Origin: Pseudogracilibacillus sp037071985
GTDB lineage: Bacteria > Bacillota > Bacilli > Bacillales > Amphibacillaceae
Assembly: GCF_037071985.1 (NCBI RefSeq)
Contig: NZ_JAXHDF010000013.1
Span: 1 to 64,000, forward strand
Reading direction: 5' to 3'
DNA length: 64,000 nt
Positions 45,218 to 53,612 of the stretch are shown in pieces; position 1 is the first letter of the stretch; every line of letters begins with the position of its first letter. The position numbers were made by a program, and so were the translations under genes. The notes beneath the pieces are model-generated. The model searched no databases. It was not told the DNA's origin and saw nothing but the letters and a program-made list of their open reading frames with translations.

Positions 45218-45648
45218 TCCTCATCCCCCTCTTTATTTAGGAGGACACTGGGTGGAAAAAAGCCCTGCATGTAACTTTTTGGGACAATTGCAAGTCCTCG
45301 ATCCTCATCTCCCACTATAATAAGTGTATCGCCAGCTTTAATATGAAATAAATCTCTAGCCTCTTTCGGAATGACAATTTGTCCTCGCTCTCCAACTTTC
45401 GTTGTACCAAAAAAATGCTTTCCCTTTGATGGAATGGATATACCAGATTCCTGCTCATCGTAGTGTACTAAACTATCAATCGTAACATCGTATAATTCTG
45501 CTAATTTGATACAGAAATGTATATCTGGTGTAGACTCTCCTTTTTCCCATTTTGCAACGACCTGGCGAGAAACTCCCAAATCTTCTGCTAATTTTTCCTG
45601 TGTAAATGAATGTTGCTGCCTAAGCCTTTTTAAATTCATATTTATCAT
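45214..45648 (-). CDS. XRE-AbrB fusion transcriptional regulator
   Basis: A fusion of an N-terminal XRE/HTH_3 DNA-binding domain (about 5-60, FTQEKLAEDLGVSRQVVAKWEKG) and a C-terminal AbrB/SpoVT swapped-hairpin domain (about 78-125, TTKVGERGQIVIPKEARDLFHIKAGDTL). The combination is uncommon and would bind DNA through two domains. ATG 45648 fits best after AGGAGG; an upstream GTG is too close to it. It is the first gene of the ABC exporter cassette and probably represses it. Confidence 0.82.
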   Translation of the reverse strand: MINMNLKRLRQQHSFTQEKLAEDLGVSRQVVAKWEKGESTPDIHFCIKLAELYDVTIDSLVHYDEQESGISIPSKGKHFFGTTKVGERGQIVIPKEARDLFHIKAGDTLIIVGDEDRGLAIVPKSYMQGFFPPSVLLNKEGDEE

Positions 45649-45756
45649 ACATTTCACACCTCCTTCACTAGTATGCTATATATTGTAAACCCGGTCTATC
45701 AACAAAGAATAACATTGATGGTATAATTTATTGCCTATGACTTTCCCACAAACTAA

Positions 45757-45785
45757 AGGCTATCACATGAAAAAAGCGATAGCCT
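45757..45785 (-). terminator. Terminator of the MetE-like gene
   Basis: Stem AGGCTATC / GATAGCCT (45757-45764, 45778-45785) with an A/T-rich loop. On the minus strand TTTAG follows. Confidence 0.75.
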
Positions 45786-45844
45786 GTAAAGTTAATATGC
45801 TTAGTCAATTCAGAATGCTGAATTATTCCAAGGCTGTAAAAATA

Positions 45845-46954
45845 TTAATAGCCTAATTCCTCTTTTGCAATGTCAGTAATAAACTTTAGCTTGTCCCACT
45901 GTTCTTCTTCTGTTAATTTATTTCCATGATGAGTAGATGCGAAGCCGCATTGTGGGCTGATACAAATTTGTTCTTTCGGAATATATTGTGTTGCTTCTTT
46001 AATTCTTGCTTTAATATTTTCCTTATCCTCTAATTGACCAGATTTGGATGTAAATAAACCTAGCACTACTTGTGGTCCCCCGTTTGGAATATATTCCAGT
46101 GGTTTAAAATCTCCGGAACGATCGTCATCATACTCAAGGAAAAACCCATCCACTTTTTCTTTTGCAAATAGTGTTGGAGCAATCAATCCGTAGCTACCTT
46201 CAAATGCCCAATTCGAACGATAATTCCCACGACAAAGATGAGTCGTTACATAAAGATCTTCCGGCTTTCCTTCAAGCACCCCGTTAATTACCTTTAACGC
46301 TAATTCAATCAATTTCTCTCTTGAATATTTACCGTCATTAAAAGGAATGTCTGGTGAAGATAGACCAGCAATATAAACATCATCAAATTGCAGATAACGT
46401 ACACCTGCATCATAAAATGCTTGTAACGCATCTCGATACGTCTGTATAATGTCTGCAGCATATTCTTCAATATCCGGATAAATTTCTTCGTTGCGAATAC
46501 CCTTATTAAATAACTGGTTCGGACTTGGGATTGTCTGCTTGGCAACAGCACGTCCATCTACAATTTCATTGAAGACAATAAAATCTTTTATATGTGGATG
46601 GTTTGGATTGAATGAGATTTTACCGACATTTCGTACATCATATCTCTCTGTTTCCTCGTCCCCATTAAATATAAAACCTGTTTCCGGCACATACCCTTCT
46701 ACCCCATTTAGATGCTCCAGGAAATCAGTATGCCAAAATCTACGTCTAAACTCTCCGTCTGTTACAGCAGACAAGCCAATTTCAATTTGTTTATCAACAA
46801 TACGTTTTATTTCCTGTGTTTCAATGTCGTATAACTCTTCTCGTGATATATCTCCTGCTTGAAAATCTTTTCTCGCTTGATGAATGATTTCCGGTCTTAA
46901 TAAACTCCCTACATGATCTGCTTTAAATGGTGCTTTCGTTAATGTAATTGTCAT
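45845..46954 (-). CDS. MetE-like methyltransferase (YxjG/YxjH family)
   Basis: Cobalamin-independent methionine synthase-like protein of the short YxjG/YxjH type, 369 residues, equal to the C-terminal catalytic half of MetE. Motifs KADHVGSLLRPE, TDGEFRRRFWH, FDDVYIAG (Asp), CRGNYRSNW (His-Cys-Arg zinc site region) and the late CISPQCGFASTHHGN are present. It likely methylates homocysteine, with a methyl donor that is not certain. The SAM-I riboswitch before it is the best evidence for a methionine-related role. Confidence 0.88.
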   Translation of the reverse strand: MTITLTKAPFKADHVGSLLRPEIIHQARKDFQAGDISREELYDIETQEIKRIVDKQIEIGLSAVTDGEFRRRFWHTDFLEHLNGVEGYVPETGFIFNGDEETERYDVRNVGKISFNPNHPHIKDFIVFNEIVDGRAVAKQTIPSPNQLFNKGIRNEEIYPDIEEYAADIIQTYRDALQAFYDAGVRYLQFDDVYIAGLSSPDIPFNDGKYSREKLIELALKVINGVLEGKPEDLYVTTHLCRGNYRSNWAFEGSYGLIAPTLFAKEKVDGFFLEYDDDRSGDFKPLEYIPNGGPQVVLGLFTSKSGQLEDKENIKARIKEATQYIPKEQICISPQCGFASTHHGNKLTEEEQWDKLKFITDIAKEELGY

Positions 46955-47073
46955 TAATTATTATCCTCTCTCATATTGTTTATTAGAATTAATTCGCTCT
47001 TTTTTAAACATTGATGATAATCGTCTTTTCCACCCCTCCTGTAGCCTTGAATTTTTCGGGGTTTTTTAACATC

Positions 47074-47229
47074 AAAAAACCCCTTCTTGAATAAGAAGAG
47101 GTTAATATCACGATAGTCCTTCACTCTTCTCATCTTCAAGCATTTACGCTTCTGGAATTGGCACAGTACTTGTAAAAGTCTGTTGCCGAGGCTTCAAAGG
47201 GCCAGTCCCTCCACCTCTCTGGATAAGAA
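47074..47229 (-). promoter_or_regulatory. SAM-I (S-box) riboswitch controlling the MetE-like gene
   Basis: The minus-strand leader contains the S-box core AGAGAGGTGGAGGGACTGGC, then CCTTTGAAGCCTCGGCAAC and the later GTGCCAATTCC. The P1 stem pairs 47222-47229 with 47127-47134. Downstream, an intrinsic terminator (AACCTCTTCTT with AAGAAGGGGTT, 47078-47103, then TTTTTT) can be replaced by an antiterminator in which CTCTTCTT pairs with GAGAAGAG of P1. A second hairpin, GGGGTTTTTT with AAAAAACCCC (47058-47083), overlaps the terminator. SAM binding should stop transcription of the downstream gene. Confidence 0.95.
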
Positions 47230-47256
47230 ATTAAAACTATTTAATTATTGATTACT

Positions 47257-47285
47257 AATTTAACTTGACTGAGTAAAAAAGTCAA
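47257..47285 (-). promoter_or_regulatory. Promoter of the SAM riboswitch transcript
   Basis: On the minus strand TTGACT, 17-bp spacer and TAAATT, about 28 bp before the aptamer. The -35 overlaps an inverted repeat CTTGACT/AGTCAAG. Plausible sigma-A promoter. Confidence 0.6.
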
Positions 47286-47370
47286 GGAAAAAATAGTTTA
47301 AGATTTTACCTATTCATTATTGCGTGCCTAACATATAGTGTCAAATGACTGTTCATTTGTTTTTTGCGAC

Positions 47371-48141
47371 CTATTTATCCCTATCTACCAGCTTAGCATG
47401 AACAACGAAACGTCCTTCATCCGGGTCAAGCGTGTAATCACATGTTGATAACGTCAATATCGTATCATCTTCTTGAACAGAAACATCGGTTGCATAGACG
47501 GATCTATTTTTCATTTCATCTACTAACGATTGAAATTCTTCTTCTGTATCAAAATCAGTTTGTATATAATCAAAATCCGTCGTTGTATAATAAGCGGAAA
47601 AAACAATAGCATCGTAACTATGATATAACGTATCAAAATGGATGGTTGAATGAGTGTCAAAAAAGTCTTCATCCAAGTATTTTGTTAACTGATTAAACAT
47701 TGTCTCATCTTTCATCCGATGGCCATATAAAATAAAATTTTTATTTTCTTCTGTTAAATAATTTCGATAATCGGCAAAAATACTTCCTGCTCTAGATTGT
47801 TCTCTTTTATAATTACGATCTAAATAATAGGTATTATTTTCTGCTTGTAAGATAGGATAATTTATCTTTGTATCATTAATCTGTATCCATCCGATAATAT
47901 CTTCGTTAATTTCTTGTAATTCAAGAAATTGTTTTCGAACCGATTGATCATCGCTTGCACTCTTCTGCTCAATACCATTATTATATATTTCTTGGGCTTC
48001 AGCTAGTACTTGTCGATTATAGTAATAATCAAGGCCAATCCCACTTAATTCATACAGAGAATAACTAAAAACTACGATACAAATCATTGTAAAAATTCTC
48101 GAAAATAATTTTTTTATTTTATTTGGCTTTTTTCTTTCCAT
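47371..48141 (-). CDS. srtB: Class B sortase
   Basis: Transpeptidase that anchors NEAT surface proteins to the cell wall by cutting NPxTx signals. The N-terminus is a membrane anchor (about 12-32) and the catalytic set is complete: His141 (ILYGHRM), Cys234 (TLSTC) and Arg244 (GRFVVHAK). At 256 residues it fits SrtB. It is the last gene of the heme-uptake operon, where B-type sortases are usual. Substrates are the two NEAT proteins upstream with NPKTA and NPPTG signals. Confidence 0.93.
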   Translation of the reverse strand: MERKKPNKIKKLFSRIFTMICIVVFSYSLYELSGIGLDYYYNRQVLAEAQEIYNNGIEQKSASDDQSVRKQFLELQEINEDIIGWIQINDTKINYPILQAENNTYYLDRNYKREQSRAGSIFADYRNYLTEENKNFILYGHRMKDETMFNQLTKYLDEDFFDTHSTIHFDTLYHSYDAIVFSAYYTTTDFDYIQTDFDTEEEFQSLVDEMKNRSVYATDVSVQEDDTILTLSTCDYTLDPDEGRFVVHAKLVDRDK

Positions 48142-48151
48142 TTGATCACCT

Positions 48152-48922
48152 TTAAATACCTATAGGGATTGTATAAAGACCCGTGTCTTTTTCATTTTTG
48201 ATCATCATATCAATACCGTAAACTTCCTTCATTAAATCTACCGTAATAATTGTATCAGGATCACCATGGACAAAAACTGTTCCATTTTTCATCACAATAA
48301 TTTTATCACTATAACGTATCGCTTGATTAATATCGTGTAAAACCATCACAATCGTCATCTCGTATTCCTTATTTAAGCGATTAATTAGATCTAATACTTC
48401 ATATTGATAGTATATATCTAAATATGTTGTAGGTTCATCTAAAAATAAAAATGGGGTTTGCTGAGCTAATGACATTGCAATCCATACCCGCTGTCTCTCT
48501 CCTCCCGACAGTTGATCAATTGTTTCATGTCTTTTATGTTGGATATTTGTTTCAGATAAAACCCATTCAATCGCTTCCTTATCTGCATCCTTGTCGGATG
48601 AAAAAATGGTTTTATACGGTAATCTACCATAACTAACGAGCTTTTCTACCGTCAAATCGTTTGGAGCACTATTTTGTTGATTTACAATCGCAATCTTTTT
48701 AGCCAATTCTTTTGATTTATAGGCTGATAATCCCTTGCCATCTAGTATGACATTTCCTTTACGAGGCGTATAATGTTTTGCCATTATACCGAGTAATGTT
48801 GATTTTCCAGAACCATTCGGACCAATAATCGTCGTTATTTTACCTAACTCGATACCCGCATTAACATTTTCTAATACGTTCTTTTTATCATGGTACGAAT
48901 AGGTAATGTTTTTAATTTCCAT
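48152..48922 (-). CDS. Heme/siderophore ABC importer ATPase
   Basis: FecE/FhuC-type ATPase. Walker A GPNGSGKSTLLG, signature LSGGERQRVWIAMSLAQ, Walker B FLFLDEPTTYLD. The start is ATG 48922 or GTG 48934. It follows the permease with overlapping codons. It energises the heme importer with the adjacent permease and lipoprotein. Confidence 0.9.
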   Translation of the reverse strand: MEIKNITYSYHDKKNVLENVNAGIELGKITTIIGPNGSGKSTLLGIMAKHYTPRKGNVILDGKGLSAYKSKELAKKIAIVNQQNSAPNDLTVEKLVSYGRLPYKTIFSSDKDADKEAIEWVLSETNIQHKRHETIDQLSGGERQRVWIAMSLAQQTPFLFLDEPTTYLDIYYQYEVLDLINRLNKEYEMTIVMVLHDINQAIRYSDKIIVMKNGTVFVHGDPDTIITVDLMKEVYGIDMMIKNEKDTGLYTIPIGI

Positions 48923-49895
48923 AAATTCTATCACTCTTTCTTAATAAGAAAATGAGAAATGGTCCGCCGATTAACGCCATAATTATAGAGGCTGGAATTT
49001 CATTAGGTGCAATGATCAATCGTCCTAATGTATCAGATAATAAGATTAATACCGCTCCTAGAATCGCTGAAAAAGGAATCAACTTTTTATGATCTGTGCC
49101 AACTAATAAGCGCCCTATATGAGGAATAATTAAGCCAACAAAAATGAACATCCCCGCTGTTGCGGTAGCAATAGATGTTAATAATACAGCAATTGCAGAG
49201 ACAATAAAACGAGCTAAATTAACATTAAACCCTAAGCTTTTAGCTGTTTTATCTTCTAACACTAAATAGTTACACCAACTGAAAACTAGAAATGCAACTA
49301 ATAAACCGAGCGTTCCATACGTAACAATTATCTCTACTTCACTCCATTTTTTCATCGCCAAAGTAGATGTCGTTACTTCTGTCACAAGACTCGATGTATA
49401 ACTTCCCCGATAGTTAAATGTCTGACTCAAACTTGTAAATATAGCATTTACTGCTACTCCAACTAAAATCATCCGTAACGGGTTTAAACCAGACTTCCAT
49501 GAAAAAGAATACACAAGCGCAAAAGCAATCGCACCGCCTATAAAAGCAAATAAAGGAGTAAAGAAGAATAATGTAGGAAAAATTGCTACCATTAACATTC
49601 CCATAAATCCTGCACCTGCTGAAACTCCAATAATTCCAGGCTCCGCAAGAGGATTTCGTAAAACAGCTTGTAACAATACTCCTGCCACAGATAAAGATGC
49701 TCCAGCAAAGGTTGCGATAATGATGCGAGGGAATCGTAAATCTTTAATGACTTGCACATCTGCATTCGTGCCAGATACTAATCCGTGTATAAGCTCAGAC
49801 ATAGATACATCGATACTTCCAGTAAAGACAGAAAAATAAACGACTCCAAAAAACAAAATGATGATTGCAATAAAACTAATGATTGTTTTTTTCAT
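48912..49895 (-). CDS. Heme/iron ABC importer permease (FecCD family)
   Basis: FecCD/BtuC permease of about 327 residues with ten spans. Signature LLQAVLRNPLAEPGIIGVSAGAG and later VGLIIPHIGRLLVG are typical. ATG 49895 after AGAAGG is preferred over the longer frame. It lies between the lipoprotein and ATPase genes, completing an importer. Confidence 0.9.
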   Translation of the reverse strand: MKKTIISFIAIIILFFGVVYFSVFTGSIDVSMSELIHGLVSGTNADVQVIKDLRFPRIIIATFAGASLSVAGVLLQAVLRNPLAEPGIIGVSAGAGFMGMLMVAIFPTLFFFTPLFAFIGGAIAFALVYSFSWKSGLNPLRMILVGVAVNAIFTSLSQTFNYRGSYTSSLVTEVTTSTLAMKKWSEVEIIVTYGTLGLLVAFLVFSWCNYLVLEDKTAKSLGFNVNLARFIVSAIAVLLTSIATATAGMFIFVGLIIPHIGRLLVGTDHKKLIPFSAILGAVLILLSDTLGRLIIAPNEIPASIIMALIGGPFLIFLLRKSDRIYGN

Positions 49896-49908
49896 AACCG
49901 ACATCCTT

Positions 49909-50802
49909 CTAACTATCATGTTGAGCATCTTCATATAGTAAATCATATAATACATCTAACGCTTCAGAAGCTGCTAGATTACCTGTCGTACCAAACAGTA
50001 ATTCTTCTAAATCATATACACGATTATTTTTGACTGCATCAAAATGTTTCCAAATATCGTTTTCTTTAAATTCTTTATCAAACATTTCCACAACTTCATC
50101 AGGCATCCCATGTGCAGCTCGTAAAATAATGTCAGGTTTGGATTGTTGTAAATACTCAGTATTAGAAGCAAGATATTCTACCTCTTCGCCCGAATAGACA
50201 TTTATACCACCACATTTTTCAACTAAGTCCCCAATATAGGAACGATCCGTTGCAACTAAGTAACTGCCGGGAACTCCCATTAAAATAAGAACTTTCGGGG
50301 ACTTTTTATCTGCAGTTTTTTCTTCTATTTGTTCTATTTTTTCATTAAATTCCTGTACAATATCTTCCGCTTGTTGAGAACGATCATATTTCTCGCCCAA
50401 TCGTAAAATTTCTTCATGCATATCGTCAATACTTTCTAAGTTAACGTAAGTTGTTTCAATTCCAGCATCTTCAAAAATAGTTTCTAAATCATATTTCAAC
50501 GTCGTAACAGACAATACTTCTTTTGGCTGAAGCGACATAATTAACTCCATATCTGGACTCATTGGATTACCCACTTCCGTTACTCCATTATATCTTTCTG
50601 GCAACTCTTTATAGCTTGTTGGAATACCGATCAAATCGACTTCTAATACATCTAATATTTCCGTTACCGCTACAGTCGTAGCGACGATTCGATTGCCATC
50701 GTGGTCATTATTTTTCTTAGACTCTTTTACATTTTCATTTGATGAACATCCCGCTATTATTACACTTACTGTAATCATTAGAGTCACTAAATATTTTTTC
50801 AT
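49909..50802 (-). CDS. Heme ABC importer binding lipoprotein (IsdE-like)
   Basis: Lipoprotein of 297 residues (VIIAGC, Cys about 19) with the two-lobe periplasmic-binding fold of the FecB/IsdE class. Motifs RIVATTVAVTEILDVLEVDLIG, YNGVTEVGNPMSPDMELIMSLQPKEVL and YVNLESIDDMHEEI are found. Met in NPMSPD and His in RAAHGMPDE may be heme ligands. It would receive heme from NEAT proteins. Linked with srtB and NEAT genes, hence IsdE-like, not proven. Confidence 0.85.
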   Translation of the reverse strand: MKKYLVTLMITVSVIIAGCSSNENVKESKKNNDHDGNRIVATTVAVTEILDVLEVDLIGIPTSYKELPERYNGVTEVGNPMSPDMELIMSLQPKEVLSVTTLKYDLETIFEDAGIETTYVNLESIDDMHEEILRLGEKYDRSQQAEDIVQEFNEKIEQIEEKTADKKSPKVLILMGVPGSYLVATDRSYIGDLVEKCGGINVYSGEEVEYLASNTEYLQQSKPDIILRAAHGMPDEVVEMFDKEFKENDIWKHFDAVKNNRVYDLEELLFGTTGNLAASEALDVLYDLLYEDAQHDS

Positions 50803-50864
50803 TAAAATTCGAACCCTCCATCATATGAGAGATTGTCTATATAGGCGTCTTGACATTAAAATTC

Positions 50865-50922
50865 GAGGTATTAAGTGACCAAACCTATATGCCTTCATAG
50901 AAATTGGCCACTTAAAAACCTC
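50865..50922 (-). terminator. Hairpin between the large NEAT gene and isdE-like gene
   Basis: Long imperfect stem GAGGT..TAAGTG..CAA / TTG..CACTTA..ACCTC with a 20-nt loop and only a weak T-run after it on the minus strand. It may be a partial terminator or processing site that lowers importer expression below that of the surface protein. Confidence 0.5.
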
Positions 50923-50944
50923 TAATAACAAGACTTGATGTACT

Positions 50945-53581
50945 TTAACTCACCATACGAAATTTGGAACGTAATTTAATCATTAATGGAATGAGGGAAC
51001 AGATGAATAAACTGGAAAATAAGATGATTTTTGCTTTATCAGCCGTTTTCGGATTAGTACTGTCCGTCTTATCTTTATTGTCAACATTGCCACCTGTGCC
51101 GTCATTTCGATCGAAATCTAGCCCATCTCCATGATCAGATGTCGGAGCTTTAGGCTCTTTTGGATCGTTTCCATTATCATCTCCGCCACCAATGACGTTA
51201 CCATTGCTATCAACTTTACAATCGTTTATTGGAAGATCACTTGTATCAAATTTAAAACGAATATCGTATTTATTGTCATAATCTAATCCAGGAATTCCCG
51301 TTACAATAATATGGACTTTTGCATGTAAGACTTCATGAGGATTTTGATTATTAAATTGTACAACACTTGTATCTTCAACCTCATTTTTACTAATTTCATT
51401 AACATCTACAAACCCATCTTTTGATGCTACTTTAAATTCTTTCCACCAAGGACTGTTTTTCAAGGTTGCTTCAATAGTGAACTTACCATCTTTCACAATT
51501 AACTTTGCAGGTTTTTGTAGGTACTGATCTGCTACAGATACTTCATTTTTATCTGCTTGCAATACGTCAAATGGTAAATGATATTCTCCATCTTTACATA
51601 TTTTCTGATCTGCATCATTATTTCCGTTGTTTCCGTTGTCGCTGTTGTTATTCTCGTTATTACCACTGTTTCCATCGCTGGAATTGTTATCATTGTTGTC
51701 ATTGTTGTCATTGTTGTCATCGGCTAATGGTATGTCACTTGTGTCAAAGTGAAAGCGGATATCATATTTATTGTCGTATTCAAAACCAGGAATCCCTGTC
51801 ACAATAATATGAACTTTTGCGTTTAAAATCTCATCGATATCCTTCACATCAAATTCAACAACACTTGTATCAGCAACAGAATCTTTACTTATTTCTTTTA
51901 CATTAATAAATTTACCGTTCGATTCCACTTTAAAATATTGCCACCATGAACTGTTTTTCAAGGTTGTTTGGACTGTATACTTCCCATCTTTTACAATTAG
52001 TTTAGCTGGCTTTTCTAAGTAGCCATCTGCTACCGATGTTTCATCTTTATTTGCTTGCCACACTGCGAATGGCAGAGTATATTCACCATCTTTGTATTTA
52101 GCGCCAGGGTTTTCAGTATCACCTGGCTGCTCTTCAATCACTTTTTCTACTAAACTATCTTTATCAAATGCTAAACGTAGTGGTTGGTTGCCATTATGTG
52201 CACCTACAGTGTATTGAACTTGTGCCTTTACAATTGTTAATAATTTATCCAACTCATATGTTACTTCTCTTTTGTTAGTAAACTCATGGATCTTTTCTTT
52301 ACTTGGCTCAATAAGTTTACCGTCTTTTTCCATCTGAAAACCTGTGACTGTTTTATGGTCGTTTATCGTTAGAGTAACTAATACTTTTCCATTCTCTATC
52401 GTTAATGAAGCTGGGTTATCCAAATATTTAGCCATGCCTGAAGCTTTATCTTCTTCTGCATGTAATGCTTCATAATCGATCGTATAGTTCCCATCTGCAA
52501 TTTCCAATGCGTTAGGCTGTTCAGGCTGAGTAGGTTCCTCCATTTCTTTTTCTAATAAACTATCTTTGTTGAATGCTAAACGTAATGGCTGATCACCAGT
52601 GTGTGCGCCTACCGTGTATTGTACTTGCGCTTTGACAGTAGATAATAATTCTTCTAATTCATACGTAGCCGTCCTAGTATTCTCTTCTTCATTTACTTTT
52701 TGTTCTTTTGGTTCGATTAATTTTCCGTCACTTTCAACTTGAAAACCTGTGACCGTTGTATGATCTGTCAACGTGAGTGTAAGTAATGTTTTACCATCTT
52801 TTACAGATAAAGAAGCTGTCTTATCAATATACCTAGCCATACCCGAAGCTTTATCTTCTTCTGCATGCAACGCTTCAAAATCGATCGTATAGTCACCATC
52901 TACTATGTCTATAACTTCTGGTTGGTTCAGTTGTTCCGGTTGTTCAATTTCTCCTGGCTCTTCTGTTTCACCCGGTTTTTCACCTTTATCCGGATTTTCA
53001 ATTTCGTCCGGGTTTTCTGTTTCTCCTGATTTTTCACTCTCGTCAGGGTTTTCTGTCTCAGTAGGATCTTCTGTTGGTTCTTCACTCTCACCCAAGTCCT
53101 CTTCCGGTGCTAAAGGAATACCGCTTGGATCAAAATTAAAACGAATATCATATTTATTATCGTAATTAAATCCTGGAATCCCTGTAACGATAATATGGAC
53201 TTTAGCATGTAGAATCTCATCTAGATCATCTACTTCAAATGCCACAACGCTTGTATCTGAATCCTCATCTTTACTAATTTCTGTAACATCTACAAATGTA
53301 CCCGTAGATTCAACTTTAAAATATTGCCACCATGAATCATTTTTTAAAGTTGTTTGAACCGTGTATTTTCCATCTTTCACAATTAGTTTGGCTGGTTTTT
53401 CTAAGTAGCCATCTGCTACTGAAGTATCGTCTTTACCAGCTTGCCATACGACAAAAGGTAGCGCATACTCTCCATCTGCATACACTTTATCTGCCGTTTC
53501 GGCTGATACGGAAGGGAGGGCTGGTGAAATTGTCGTAAATATTAATGAAAAAATTAACATTAACGAATAGAATTTCTTCAT
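50945..53581 (-). CDS. Five-NEAT-domain surface protein with NPKTA sorting signal
   Basis: Cell-wall heme-binding protein. Order: signal peptide (1-28), NEAT1 (34-158), acidic EP/NP linker, NEAT2 (227-345), NEAT3 (361-482), NEAT4 (497-620), Asn/Asp-rich linker (622-659), NEAT5 (662-786), Asn/Gly/Asp spacer, sorting motif NPKTA (843-847), TM and basic tail. NEAT1, 4 and 5 keep the YxxxY heme ligand (Tyr140/144, 602/606, 768/772). NEAT2 and NEAT3 have HxxxQ (His327/Gln331, His462/Gln466), so they may bind another way. NEAT1 and NEAT4 are near-copies. Signal fits SrtB, encoded downstream. Confidence 0.92.
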   Translation of the reverse strand: MKKFYSLMLIFSLIFTTISPALPSVSAETADKVYADGEYALPFVVWQAGKDDTSVADGYLEKPAKLIVKDGKYTVQTTLKNDSWWQYFKVESTGTFVDVTEISKDEDSDTSVVAFEVDDLDEILHAKVHIIVTGIPGFNYDNKYDIRFNFDPSGIPLAPEEDLGESEEPTEDPTETENPDESEKSGETENPDEIENPDKGEKPGETEEPGEIEQPEQLNQPEVIDIVDGDYTIDFEALHAEEDKASGMARYIDKTASLSVKDGKTLLTLTLTDHTTVTGFQVESDGKLIEPKEQKVNEEENTRTATYELEELLSTVKAQVQYTVGAHTGDQPLRLAFNKDSLLEKEMEEPTQPEQPNALEIADGNYTIDYEALHAEEDKASGMAKYLDNPASLTIENGKVLVTLTINDHKTVTGFQMEKDGKLIEPSKEKIHEFTNKREVTYELDKLLTIVKAQVQYTVGAHNGNQPLRLAFDKDSLVEKVIEEQPGDTENPGAKYKDGEYTLPFAVWQANKDETSVADGYLEKPAKLIVKDGKYTVQTTLKNSSWWQYFKVESNGKFINVKEISKDSVADTSVVEFDVKDIDEILNAKVHIIVTGIPGFEYDNKYDIRFHFDTSDIPLADDNNDNNDNNDNNSSDGNSGNNENNNSDNGNNGNNDADQKICKDGEYHLPFDVLQADKNEVSVADQYLQKPAKLIVKDGKFTIEATLKNSPWWKEFKVASKDGFVDVNEISKNEVEDTSVVQFNNQNPHEVLHAKVHIIVTGIPGLDYDNKYDIRFKFDTSDLPINDCKVDSNGNVIGGGDDNGNDPKEPKAPTSDHGDGLDFDRNDGTGGNVDNKDKTDSTNPKTADKAKIILFSSLFICSLIPLMIKLRSKFRMVS
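51683..51718. repeat. 9-bp tandem repeat in the NEAT gene linker
   Basis: Four head-to-tail units of ATTGTTGTC (first is ATTGTTATC), coding on the minus strand for the repeated Asp-Asn-Asn linker. Such a tract can change length by slippage in 3-residue steps without frameshift. Neighbouring DNA is also low-complexity Asn/Gly coding. Confidence 0.7.
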
Positions 53582-53612
53582 TCAATTCTCCTCTTTCAAT
53601 TATTTTTTTATA

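Noticed and set aside
46954..47139. 61-codon minus-strand frame ending at the MetE-like gene start
   Set aside because: It lies over the riboswitch terminator and leader, and its composition follows the RNA structure. Not a credible gene.
47341..47366. Hairpin CAAATG/CATTTG with TTTTTT after srtB
   Set aside because: The T-run follows on the plus strand, but the neighbouring gene is on the minus strand; only 6 bp. Not called a terminator.
51683..51718. Short tandem repeats as a CRISPR array
   Set aside because: Units are 9 bp and contiguous without spacers; they code for protein linker.
51505..51807. Cys/His-rich plus-strand frame
   Set aside because: Antisense of the Asp/Asn linker in the NEAT protein. 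The Cys-His pattern is an artefact of the repeat.
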